Part shown: positions 16,608 to 24,476 of the stretch, piece after piece
Layout: each line of letters opens with the position of its first letter
Numbering within the stretch: position 1 is the stretch's first letter
Source: Lentimicrobiaceae bacterium
Lineage (GTDB): Bacteria > Bacteroidota > Bacteroidia > Bacteroidales > WCHB1-69
Length of the DNA: 30,005 bases
Reading direction: 5' to 3'
Assembly (NCBI GenBank): GCA_009776395.1
Contig: WRNX01000003.1
Location: 1-30,005, forward strand
The notes under the pieces: model-generated
Told to the model about the DNA's origin: nothing
Databases searched by the model: none
Seen by the model: only the letters and a program-made list of their open reading frames with translations
Program-made: the position numbers and the translations under genes

Positions 16608-17783
16608 TCATCTATTCAATTTGTGATAAGTTCGCCACCAACGCTCCGGAACTGCATCCTTACAGGCAGTATCAAAATCGTTTTGAGAACAGGGGAGAAA
16701 ATATTTTTTATCTTGTTGTGTTTTAATATGGAAAAATGGAACCTCTATCCACCAGCGACCGGTTTTTTTACTTTGATAAAAAACCAACTCGTTCAAAGCG
16801 TTAGTTACCGCTACCGTATGCTGTATATATTGATCCTGCTCTTTAAACAACATATCGTTTTTTCTATTTGAATATCCTTCAATAAAATACCAAAGAATTT
16901 GAGCAATAAGTTGGGCAGTTTGTGTATTGTAATCAAGTAGTGGATTATACTCATAAATACCAAAAGAAGAAAGTTTATCGCTTAGTCCTGCAAAGAGCGC
17001 GATATGACATACTTCTTCACCATAAAATCCGCTTACTGAGGCATTTGCATTACCGGGCGCATCGCTTTGACGCACTGCCGAAATATCTAATGTCAACATT
17101 TCCGCATTGCGAACAATAGGCTCAATCTCTTCCATATCTTTCCGCAAAATACCCACCCTATAAGTCTCAAAAAAAAGTTGCTTCATCAATTCAATATCTT
17201 CCTGACTGTTCAAATAGGTTTGATACCCAATATTGGAATAATTGAGAAGATAATTAGGTTGTTGCAAAACAATTTTATTCAAATATCCATGAGAAGAGAT
17301 TGGTTCTTTTTCATCTCCCAAATCAAATTTCGAATCCACAGAAACAATATTCACTATCTTTTCCAATTTTGAATAAGCCATGTAATTGGCAAATGCCAAG
17401 TCGTTACTTCCTCCCAAAATAACAGGAATCACCTTTTGTTCCAACAAATAAGATAAAATATCTGAAAGCGCTGCGTAAGTATCTTCCACCGTTTTACCCA
17501 AAATTAAATTTCCCAGATCTAAAATAGAAACGTTATTTTTCCAGTTAAACAATTTATAAAATTCCTTTCTAATTTCATCGGGCGCAGATTTAGTTCCCTC
17601 ATTATTATTGGAATATCTTGCTTCAGGTACGCCAATAAGGGCAATATTAATAGAAGACAGATCGGGTTCCTCTTTTTTAGAAGCAAACCAAATTCGACTT
17701 ACCAAATATTGAGGATTAATTCCTTTTATTTCAGATAAATAAAAATCTACATCAACAGTATCAAAAAAAGGGAGGAGTTCCAT
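16608..17783 (-). CDS. Arginase/formimidoylglutamase-fold protein with degenerate metal site
   Basis: A 391-residue ureohydrolase-fold protein of the kind usually annotated formimidoylglutamase and commonly placed beside topA in Bacteroidota. The fold landmarks are recognisable (IALIGVPEARYSNN, VILGGSNDLAF, VSVDSKFDLGD, LDISAVRQSDAPGN, SGFYGEEV). The ligands are not intact: GG-D-H is GGSND with N127 replacing His, D-A-H-x-D is DSKFD with K152 replacing His, and D-x-D is DIS with S235 replacing the second Asp. D150, D154 and D233 remain. A binuclear manganese centre is therefore unlikely as usually built, and the protein may be a pseudoenzyme or have a changed reaction. ATG at 17783, one base after the topA stop, so it is tightly coupled to topA. 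Confidence 0.85.
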   Translation of the reverse strand: MELLPFFDTVDVDFYLSEIKGINPQYLVSRIWFASKKEEPDLSSINIALIGVPEARYSNNNEGTKSAPDEIRKEFYKLFNWKNNVSILDLGNLILGKTVEDTYAALSDILSYLLEQKVIPVILGGSNDLAFANYMAYSKLEKIVNIVSVDSKFDLGDEKEPISSHGYLNKIVLQQPNYLLNYSNIGYQTYLNSQEDIELMKQLFFETYRVGILRKDMEEIEPIVRNAEMLTLDISAVRQSDAPGNANASVSGFYGEEVCHIALFAGLSDKLSSFGIYEYNPLLDYNTQTAQLIAQILWYFIEGYSNRKNDMLFKEQDQYIQHTVAVTNALNELVFYQSKKTGRWWIEVPFFHIKTQQDKKYFLPCSQNDFDTACKDAVPERWWRTYHKLNR

Positions 17784-17784
17784 T

Positions 17785-20271
17785 TTATTTTTTTGGGGTA
17801 AAACGTTTTTTTGCGGTAGGAGCAGTTTGCGCCATAATTTGCGATACTTCTTTATAAGTAAGAGTTGCAGGATTCATTCCTCTCGGTATCTTAAAGTTAT
17901 CTGTTCCGTTTGTAATATACGCACCATATCTGCCATTAACCACCTTAACATTTTCATTTTCAGAAAATGAAGCCAAAATATTTTTAGTTCCCACATTTGT
18001 AATTTGTTGAATAGCCTCTTCTAACGTCAGTGTGGTTATATTGTATCCTTTTTCTAAAGTAATATTTTTGTCGTTATATTTGATGTAAGGACCATATCTT
18101 CCTGCCACTACAAAAACGTCATTATCATTATATTGTCCTAATAATCGTGGGGCGCGGGCTTCATTTTGTTTCTCTTTTTCAACAATCAATTGATGGGCGC
18201 TTTCAAGGTCAATTTCTAAAGGATCTTTATCTTTTGGAATAGAAACATACTCGTTACCATATTTAATATAGGCGCCAAATCTTCCCATGCCTACCATCAC
18301 TTCCAAATCGTTGTAAGTTCCCAGCATTTTTGGAAGTTTAAAAAGATCTAATGCTTCTTTCAGAGTAATAGATTCAATAGATTGCGTTTTTTTCATTCGG
18401 GCATAAGCGGCTTTGCTATCTTCGTAGTTTTCGCCAATCTGCACCATAGGTCCATATTTTCCTAATCTTGCATACACATTCTTACCTGCTGGATCTTGTC
18501 CTAATATGCGTTCACCGCTTGCTTTCGGGGAGTGCGAAATTGCCGTTTCAATAGATTGATGAAATCCTTGATAAAATTGGTGTAACATTTTTTTCCATTC
18601 TACCTCACCTTCAGCAATATCGTCAAACTCTTTTTCCACTTGTGCTGTAAAACCGTAATCCATAATGGCTTCAAAGTTATTTTGCAAATATTCGTTCACT
18701 ATAATTCCGATGTCAGTAGGGAATAATTTCTCTTTTTCTGCGCCATATTTCTCTTTGAAAGTGGTTTCCTTTATTTCGTTATGGGTAAGCGTAAGTTGGG
18801 TGCAACTGCGTTCTTTACCCAATCTATTTTCTTTTACTACATATTCTCTTTTTTGGATGGTAGAAATTGTTGGCGCGTAGGTAGATGGTCTTCCGATACC
18901 TAACTCTTCCAATTTTTTCACAATTCCGGCTTCGTTAAATCGTAATGGGGGTTGGGCATATTTTTGAGAAGCCATAATCTGCATATAGCGTAGTTTTTCG
19001 CCTTGTGTAACGGGGGAAATAACGCCTACATTCTCATCAGGTTCTTCATCGTTCGATTCAAAATAAACTTTTAAGAAACCTTGAAAAAGGATTATTTCGC
19101 CGGTTGCTACAAATTTTTCTTCACGATTAGAGATGGGGATATTGATGACTGTTTTTTCGGTAATGGCATCGCTCATTTGCGAGGCAATCGTTCTTTTCCA
19201 AATCAATTCATACAAACGTTTGGCAAAAGTATCGCCGGGAATCGTTTGGTTTTCTAAAACAGTGGGACGAATAGCTTCGTGCGCTTCCTGTGCGCCGCGG
19301 GTTTTTGTAACATATTTTCGCGTTTTTGAATATTCGGTACCATACAGTTTTTCCACTTCCTGTTTTGCCGAAGCCAACGCCAAATTGGAAAGATTAACCG
19401 AATCGGTACGCATATAGGTAATATAACCGGCTTCATAAAGTTGTTGTGCCACAACCATCGTTTTAGTAACCGAAAAACCTAATTTTCTTGCCGCTTCCTG
19501 TTGTAATGTAGAGGTAGTGAATGGAGGCGCAGGCGATTTTTTACCCGGATTTTTTTCCACAGACGCTACTGTGAATGTTGCGCTTTTACAATCTTCCAAA
19601 AATACGCGTGCATCTTCTCTGTTTTCAAATCTTTTGTTTAATTCACCGGTAAGTTCATTTTTTTTATTTTGTTCTGATTGAAAATTACCTACGATTTTAA
19701 AATTTGAATTGGATTGAAAGCGATTGATTTCCCGTTCTCTTTCCACTACCAATTTTACGGCAACCGACTGCACGCGCCCGGCAGAAAGTTGGGGTTTCAC
19801 TTTTCGCCAAAGCACGGGCGAGAGTTCGAATCCTACCAAACGGTCTAAAATTCTACGGGCTTGCTGTGCATTTACCAAATCTATATCTAATTTGCGCGGA
19901 TGAGCAATAGCATGTTCTATGGCTTGTTTTGTAATTTCGTGGAATACAATACGTTTTGTTTTTTCTTCGGGAATTTTTGCGGCTTCTATCAGATGCCAAG
20001 AAATGGCTTCGCCCTCGCGGTCGTCGTCGGTGGCTAACAATACCTCTTTGGCTCCTGTTGCCATCTTTTTGATGTCGGTTATCAATTTCTTTTTATCCGG
20101 CATAATTTCATAATGAGGTTCAAAATTCTTATGAACACTAATTCCCAAATCTTTTTCGGGAAGGTCTCGCACGTGTCCTTTACTTGAAATGACCTCAAAC
20201 TCTTTTCCGATAAACTTTTGAATGGTTTTTGCCTTTGCAGGCGACTCAACAATAATCAGGTTTTTACTCAT
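17785..20271 (-). CDS. topA: DNA topoisomerase I (type IA)
   Basis: Relaxes negative supercoils by passing a strand through a transient break. The 828 residues show the TOPRIM start LIIVESPAKAKTIQKFIG (residues 5-22), the acidic triad region LLATDDDREGEAISWHL near 80-95, and the catalytic tyrosine region YITYMRTDSVNLS near 280-292. The C-terminus has no cysteine zinc fingers. Instead it has repeated modules with GRFGAYIKYGNEYV, GRYGPYIKYNDKN and GRYGAYITNGTDN, the usual Bacteroidota form. ATG at 20271. A TATTTTTG element lies 50 bases upstream on the same strand. The arginase-fold gene follows one base after the stop, which implies a shared transcript. Confidence 0.97.
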   Translation of the reverse strand: MSKNLIIVESPAKAKTIQKFIGKEFEVISSKGHVRDLPEKDLGISVHKNFEPHYEIMPDKKKLITDIKKMATGAKEVLLATDDDREGEAISWHLIEAAKIPEEKTKRIVFHEITKQAIEHAIAHPRKLDIDLVNAQQARRILDRLVGFELSPVLWRKVKPQLSAGRVQSVAVKLVVEREREINRFQSNSNFKIVGNFQSEQNKKNELTGELNKRFENREDARVFLEDCKSATFTVASVEKNPGKKSPAPPFTTSTLQQEAARKLGFSVTKTMVVAQQLYEAGYITYMRTDSVNLSNLALASAKQEVEKLYGTEYSKTRKYVTKTRGAQEAHEAIRPTVLENQTIPGDTFAKRLYELIWKRTIASQMSDAITEKTVINIPISNREEKFVATGEIILFQGFLKVYFESNDEEPDENVGVISPVTQGEKLRYMQIMASQKYAQPPLRFNEAGIVKKLEELGIGRPSTYAPTISTIQKREYVVKENRLGKERSCTQLTLTHNEIKETTFKEKYGAEKEKLFPTDIGIIVNEYLQNNFEAIMDYGFTAQVEKEFDDIAEGEVEWKKMLHQFYQGFHQSIETAISHSPKASGERILGQDPAGKNVYARLGKYGPMVQIGENYEDSKAAYARMKKTQSIESITLKEALDLFKLPKMLGTYNDLEVMVGMGRFGAYIKYGNEYVSIPKDKDPLEIDLESAHQLIVEKEKQNEARAPRLLGQYNDNDVFVVAGRYGPYIKYNDKNITLEKGYNITTLTLEEAIQQITNVGTKNILASFSENENVKVVNGRYGAYITNGTDNFKIPRGMNPATLTYKEVSQIMAQTAPTAKKRFTPKK

Positions 20272-20321
20272 GTTTGTATCAGTATTTTTAAGTGTGTAAG
20301 GTTTTTTAAAAAAATTGGCGG

Positions 20322-20329
20322 CAAAAATA
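20322..20329 (-). promoter_or_regulatory. Putative -7 element of topA
   Basis: Read on the minus strand this is TATTTTTG, an exact TAnnTTTG match, about 50 bases before the topA ATG. The -33 position (about 20350) lacks a TTG, so the promoter is only partly supported. It lies in the 76-base gap after comF. Confidence 0.42.
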
Positions 20330-20347
20330 TATTTTAATTTAATTTTT

Positions 20348-21028
20348 TTATTGTGCGGTTGCTAATGTTGCTATACTGACCTTTACGGAAGAATTTGTCG
20401 TTATTTTTTGAATGGCTGCTTCCAAAGTGGCGCCGGTGGTCAATACATCGTCGCATAATAAAACATGCTTGTTGTTAAATGCTTTTGGATCGGTGAGCTG
20501 AAAAACTTCTTTTACATTTTCCCAACGGTGAAAACGGTTTTTTTTGGTTTGTGTTTCAGTAAATTCCGATCGAATCAACAAATTTGTGTGATAAGGAATT
20601 TGCATCCCCGAACTCAATCCTTTTGCTATCCATTCACTTTGGTTGTATCCTCTTTTTTTCTCTTTTTTTGGATGTAGCGGGATGGGAATAATGAGATCTA
20701 TTGTTTTCCATTTTTTACATTGAATGAGTTGTTTTCCATAAATATTTCCCAAAAAATCGCCCACCTCTTTTCCGCCATTGTATTTTAAATGATGCAAAAT
20801 TTTTTGCACCTGATTTCCTTTTTTATAAAACATAAACGACCCTACATTCTCTACTGCAACGCGCCCCAGAAAAAGTTTGGTTAACGGCGATTCATCAAAT
20901 TCGTGGTATTGAGTTTCGGGAAAATTATGCAGGCAATGCAAGCAAAAAAATTGTTCTTGCTGCAACAAAACGGTGCCGCAAGAAACGCATAATCTGGGGT
21001 AGAAAAAATTGGTGAGATGGGTAAGCAT
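20348..21028 (-). CDS. comF: ComF-family phosphoribosyltransferase-like protein
   Basis: A 226-residue member of the ComF/GntX family, linked to natural transformation in several bacteria. The N-terminus has a four-cysteine zinc-finger pattern, C14/C17 and C29/C32. The type I phosphoribosyltransferase fold follows, with LIIPIPLHPKKEKKRGYNQ around residues 112-130 and a PRPP-binding loop VLLCDDVLTTGATLE near 188-202. Its biochemical role is not settled for the family. ATG at 21028. It has a good promoter at 21053-21083 and is divergent from glmM. topA follows 76 bases downstream with its own possible promoter. comEC elsewhere in the window suggests that DNA uptake is possible in this organism. 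Confidence 0.93.
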   Translation of the reverse strand: MLTHLTNFFYPRLCVSCGTVLLQQEQFFCLHCLHNFPETQYHEFDESPLTKLFLGRVAVENVGSFMFYKKGNQVQKILHHLKYNGGKEVGDFLGNIYGKQLIQCKKWKTIDLIIPIPLHPKKEKKRGYNQSEWIAKGLSSGMQIPYHTNLLIRSEFTETQTKKNRFHRWENVKEVFQLTDPKAFNNKHVLLCDDVLTTGATLEAAIQKITTNSSVKVSIATLATAQ

Positions 21029-21052
21029 GGAAAATTTATTTTAATTGTACTG

Positions 21053-21083
21053 CAAATATACATTCAAAAATTTCGTTTGTCAA
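21053..21083 (-). promoter_or_regulatory. Bacteroidota promoter for comF
   Basis: On the minus strand a TTGACAAACG core (TTG at 21083-21081) is followed after exactly 20 bases by TATATTTG (21060-21053). This fits the Bacteroidota sigma-A form TTG-N20-TAnnTTTG. The comF ATG is 24 bases beyond the -7 element. The core is shared with the agmatinase promoter at 25636. Confidence 0.72.
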
Positions 21084-21125
21084 GGGGAAAAATCATTTTT
21101 TTTTGTTTTTTTGTGGAATCAAAAA

Positions 21126-22580
21126 ATGAATATGGCGCTTATAAAATCTATTTCCGGAATTCGTGGTACAATTGGCGGCGCTATTGGCGATAATCTTACC
21201 CCTATTGATGTAGTAAAGTTCACTTCTGCCTTTGTTACAATGATGAAAGAAGAAAGAGGAACATTCTCTTTAAATTTTGAAAGGGAGACTTGCGAAGCAA
21301 GTCGGGTTAGTTTATCTAAAAGTTTAAATTTTAAAATTCTCGTGGGACGTGATGCGCGTATTTCGGGCGAAATAATCAATTCGTTGGTTTGTATTACGTT
21401 ACAAAGTATGGGGGTGGATGTAATTGATATTGGGCTTTCCACTACGCCCACCGTAGAGATGGCAGTAGTGAAACATCAGGCAGATGGCGGTATTATTATC
21501 ACTGCCAGCCACAATCCAATGGAATGGAACGCTTTGAAATTGTTGAACGAAAAAGGCGAGTTTATTTCTGCTGAAGAAGGAAAACGACTGTTAGAAATAG
21601 CTGAAAAAGAAAAATTTAGTTATGCCGCTGCGGAACAATTAGGAACTCTTACAAAATATGAACATGCCATTGAAGATCATATTCATGAAATTTTAAAATT
21701 GGATTTGGTGGATGTTAACGCCATACAGAATGCCAATTTTTCGGTAATATTTGATGCGGTAAACTCTACCGGAGGAATTGCTATTCCTATGTTGCTTAAG
21801 AAATTAGGTGTAACAAACTACCAAGCGTTATATGGGGAGCCTACCGGAATTTTCCCACACAACCCTGAACCGTTGCCCGAACATCTACACAAAATTTCAT
21901 CCGTAATGAAAAATGCGGCATCTGAAAAATGGTATGATGTCGGTTTCGTTGTTGACCCCGATGTGGACAGATTGGCAATAGTAATGGAAAACGGTGAAAT
22001 GTTTGGTGAAGAATATACCCTGGTTGCCGTTGCCGATTATGTGTTAAGTAATAAAAAAGGAAACACCGTTTCCAACCTCTCCTCTTCCAAAGCATTACAA
22101 GATGTAAGTGAAAAACATGGCGTTACCTGTTTTGCAGCTGCCGTAGGCGAAGTGAATGTGGTAGAAAAAATGAAAGATACCAACGCCATCATTGGCGGAG
22201 AAGGAAACGGCGGCGTTATTTTGCCCGAACTACACTATGGACGGGACGCGCTTGTTGGGATTGCGCTGTTTTTATCTTTTATGGCAAAAACAAAACTTAA
22301 ATGCTCAGAAATTAAAGAATTATATCCTAAATATGTCATTTTAAAACATAAAATAGAACTTAATAAAGGTATTCATGTTCAAGAATTATTGCAAAAAGTG
22401 GTACAAAAATATGCCGATTATCATCCTAATACTATGGATGGAGTAAAGATAAATTTTGAGAATGGATGGGTGCATTTACGTCCTTCTAATACCGAGCCAA
22501 TCATACGCATTTATGCGGAGGCGGATAATGCAAAAGAAGCGGAAAAGTTAATGTTAAATGTAATGAAAGATATCCCGTAA
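21126..22580 (+). CDS. glmM: Phosphoglucosamine mutase GlmM-type phosphohexomutase with in-frame insert
   Basis: Interconverts glucosamine-6- and -1-phosphate on the route to UDP-GlcNAc for cell wall and LPS. With the ATG at 21126 it is 484 residues, starting MNMALIKSISGIRGTIGG. An ATG at 21132 is nearly equivalent; the longer frame to 21045 is unlikely. The phosphoserine loop is TASHNP with S128. The metal loop is DPDVDR with D277/D279/D281. The sugar loop is GGEGNGG, and the phosphate loop is RPSNTEPIIRIYAE. Residues about 48-69, between the first helix and ILVGRDARISG, are an insert absent from usual GlmM; removing about 22 residues would put the active serine near 106, close to E. coli S102. 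Phosphomannomutase activity cannot be excluded. An ABC exporter operon follows 6 bases later. Confidence 0.9.
   Translation: MNMALIKSISGIRGTIGGAIGDNLTPIDVVKFTSAFVTMMKEERGTFSLNFERETCEASRVSLSKSLNFKILVGRDARISGEIINSLVCITLQSMGVDVIDIGLSTTPTVEMAVVKHQADGGIIITASHNPMEWNALKLLNEKGEFISAEEGKRLLEIAEKEKFSYAAAEQLGTLTKYEHAIEDHIHEILKLDLVDVNAIQNANFSVIFDAVNSTGGIAIPMLLKKLGVTNYQALYGEPTGIFPHNPEPLPEHLHKISSVMKNAASEKWYDVGFVVDPDVDRLAIVMENGEMFGEEYTLVAVADYVLSNKKGNTVSNLSSSKALQDVSEKHGVTCFAAAVGEVNVVEKMKDTNAIIGGEGNGGVILPELHYGRDALVGIALFLSFMAKTKLKCSEIKELYPKYVILKHKIELNKGIHVQELLQKVVQKYADYHPNTMDGVKINFENGWVHLRPSNTEPIIRIYAEADNAKEAEKLMLNVMKDIP
21269..21332 (+). repeat. Palindromic in-frame insert in glmM flanked by 10-bp direct repeats
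   Basis: Identical TTTAAATTTT direct repeats at 21269-21278 and 21323-21332 are 54 bases (18 codons) apart. Between them is a perfect hairpin, GACTTGC-GAA-GCAAGTC, at 21287-21303 (7-bp stem, 3-base loop). The coded peptide (FERETCEASRVSLSKSLN) replaces what is normally a short loop. The spacing divisible by three preserves the frame. I saw no second copy in the window. Confidence 0.65.
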
Positions 22581-22586
22581 TTTTTT

Positions 22587-23306
22587 ATGTACACCATTAT
22601 CGTTGAAAATCTTACAAAAAAATTTGGATCTTTTACTGCGGTAAACAATATATCTTTTTCTGTTAAAAAAGGAGAGATTTTTGGTTTTCTCGGTGCCAAC
22701 GGAGCAGGTAAAACTACCGCAATGAAGATGATGTGCGGGTTACTTTTGCCTACCTCGGGAACTGCAAATATTTCAGGATACGATTTGGCAACGCAATCCA
22801 AATTAATAAAAAAGAGCATTGGATATATGAGTCAAAGATTTTCTTTGTATGATGATTTAACCGTGTTTGAAAATATGCAACTCTTTGGCACCATCTACAA
22901 AATTGATAAAAAAATATTGAAGGAACGCATTCAAAACAGTTTAGATGAACTGAATATGAATAATTTTGTTAATGACCTTGTGCGTTCTATACCTTTGGGT
23001 TGGAAGCAACGGTTGGCATTTGCTACAGCATTGCTGCATCAACCGAAAATTGTTTTTTTAGATGAACCCACCAGCGGCGTTGACCCTATTGTACGTAGAG
23101 AGTTTTGGGGACTCATTTATAAAACCGCTGCAACGGGAGTAACCATTTTTGTTACCACACATTATATGGATGAAGCCGAATATTGTGAACGAATTTCTAT
23201 CATGGCTGAAGGGGAATTGAAACTTATCGGATCGCCAACAGAATTGAAAGAAAAAATGGGAGTAAATACAATTGACGATCTTTTTGGTAAATTTGTAAGT
23301 AGATAA
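22587..23306 (+). CDS. ABC exporter ATP-binding protein
   Basis: A 239-residue ATPase that powers an ABC-2 type exporter made with the next gene. It has Walker A GANGAGKTT (36-44), the Q-loop within GYMSQRFSLYDDLT, a signature region SIPLGWKQRL (in place of LSGGQ) near 135-145, Walker B IVFLDEPTSGVDP near 155-168 and the H-loop VTTHYMDEAEYC. The atypical signature is normal for this drug/multisubstrate exporter subgroup (CcmA/YhiH type). It starts 6 bases after glmM, and the permease ATG comes 2 bases after its stop, so all three are likely on one transcript. Substrate unknown. Confidence 0.93.
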   Translation: MYTIIVENLTKKFGSFTAVNNISFSVKKGEIFGFLGANGAGKTTAMKMMCGLLLPTSGTANISGYDLATQSKLIKKSIGYMSQRFSLYDDLTVFENMQLFGTIYKIDKKILKERIQNSLDELNMNNFVNDLVRSIPLGWKQRLAFATALLHQPKIVFLDEPTSGVDPIVRREFWGLIYKTAATGVTIFVTTHYMDEAEYCERISIMAEGELKLIGSPTELKEKMGVNTIDDLFGKFVSR

Positions 23307-23308
23307 TT

Positions 23309-24412
23309 ATGAAAGCATTTCTGTCAATTCTACAAAAAGAGTTTATCCATATCGGGCGCGACCGCGTGTCATTATTTCTTGTGCTGGCTATGCCCATTGC
23401 GCTCATTTTGCTTTTCGGATTTACAATAAGTACCGAAATTAGAAATGCCAAAATTTCTATCCTTGACCAGTCCAAAGATACTGAATCTAAACAGTTAATT
23501 GAAAATATTACAGCTTCGGGTTACTTTCAGGTAGTGAGTTTTTTAGATAACGAAACTGAAATTGACCACGATTTCAAAAACAAGCAAATTAAAATAGCAA
23601 TGATAATTCCGCCGCGTTTTGAAGAATCTTTAGCGGTAGAACGTGTTGCCAACATTCAAATTATTAATGATGTATCCGATATAAATATTGCATCCATATT
23701 AAACAACTATTTGAGAACCATTTTTAATGATTATATTACCGAATACAATCTTAACAACAATGCTGCTGAAAATCCCATGTCTATTGTTACCACCATGCAA
23801 TACAATCCGGAGTTAAACAGTGTGTATATGTTTGTTCCGGGTATTATTACGCTTATCATGATAATTATCACGGCGCTCATGTCTTCCATTACGTTAGCCC
23901 GAGAAAAAGAGACTAACACCATGAATATGATGTTGATTACTACGGTAAAAAAAATAAATATTGCAATTGGAAAAGTTATTCCATATATGTTTCTTTCTTT
24001 AATCAGTACTGTTTTTATTTTGCTTATCAGCGTATTTGTTTTTCACATGCCCATAAAAGGAAGTATTGGATTATTACTACTACTATGTATTGTTTTCATG
24101 TTTACTTCTGCTTCTTTTGGATTGCTAATTTCAGCAGTATCCAAAACCCAATTAGATGCCATGATGGTTACCATGATGGGATTATTTTTGCCGACTGTTC
24201 TGCTTTCGGGATTTTTGTTTCCATTAGACAACATGCCGCTCTTTTTTCAGTGGTTAGCTGATATTTTTCCTGCCAAATGGTTTATCATTGCTATTAAGGA
24301 TGTGATGTTGAAAGGCGCTACTTTTATGCAAATTGGTAAATATTTACTCATCCTTACCGGAATGTCTGCAGGGATGGTTGGATTTAGTTTATCGCAGATT
24401 GATAAAAGGTGA
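23309..24412 (+). CDS. ABC-2 type exporter permease
   Basis: Integral-membrane partner of the upstream ATPase, 367 residues. The layout is that of YhhJ/YbhR-type permeases: a first helix (SLFLVLAMPIALILLFGF, about 22-39), a large extracytoplasmic domain (about 45-170), then five or so helices including FVPGIITLIMIIITALM, LLLLLCIVFMFTSASFG and FLPTVLLSGFLFPLDNMP. The start MKAFLSILQKEFIHIGRDR is typical. No HlyD-type adaptor or TolC-type channel is next to it, so export to the periplasm or use of a distant adaptor is possible. Substrate unknown. The 3' flank runs into the repeat array at the end of porQ. Confidence 0.9.
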   Translation: MKAFLSILQKEFIHIGRDRVSLFLVLAMPIALILLFGFTISTEIRNAKISILDQSKDTESKQLIENITASGYFQVVSFLDNETEIDHDFKNKQIKIAMIIPPRFEESLAVERVANIQIINDVSDINIASILNNYLRTIFNDYITEYNLNNNAAENPMSIVTTMQYNPELNSVYMFVPGIITLIMIIITALMSSITLAREKETNTMNMMLITTVKKINIAIGKVIPYMFLSLISTVFILLISVFVFHMPIKGSIGLLLLLCIVFMFTSASFGLLISAVSKTQLDAMMVTMMGLFLPTVLLSGFLFPLDNMPLFFQWLADIFPAKWFIIAIKDVMLKGATFMQIGKYLLILTGMSAGMVGFSLSQIDKR

Positions 24413-24441
24413 GGAATGAATGGTTCGTGATCAAGATAATT

Positions 24442-24476
24442 ATAACTCTTGACTCAAAACTTGTAACTTGTAACTC
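24442..24476. repeat. GTAACTT-type heptamer array overlapping the porQ stop
   Basis: Five in-register 7-bp units on the plus strand: ATAACTC, TTGACTC, AAAACTT, GTAACTT and GTAACTC. They are the reverse complement of the (A/G)(A/G)GTTAC family, so relative to porQ the array reads in its sense direction. It covers the last seven codons of porQ (peptide RVTSYKF), its stop and the sequence just beyond. Confidence 0.8.

Noticed and set aside
21045..21125. Upstream extension of glmM
   Set aside because: It would overlap the comF promoter and codes Phe-rich sequence not found in the family; the ATG at 21126 precedes the conserved LIKSISGIRGT.
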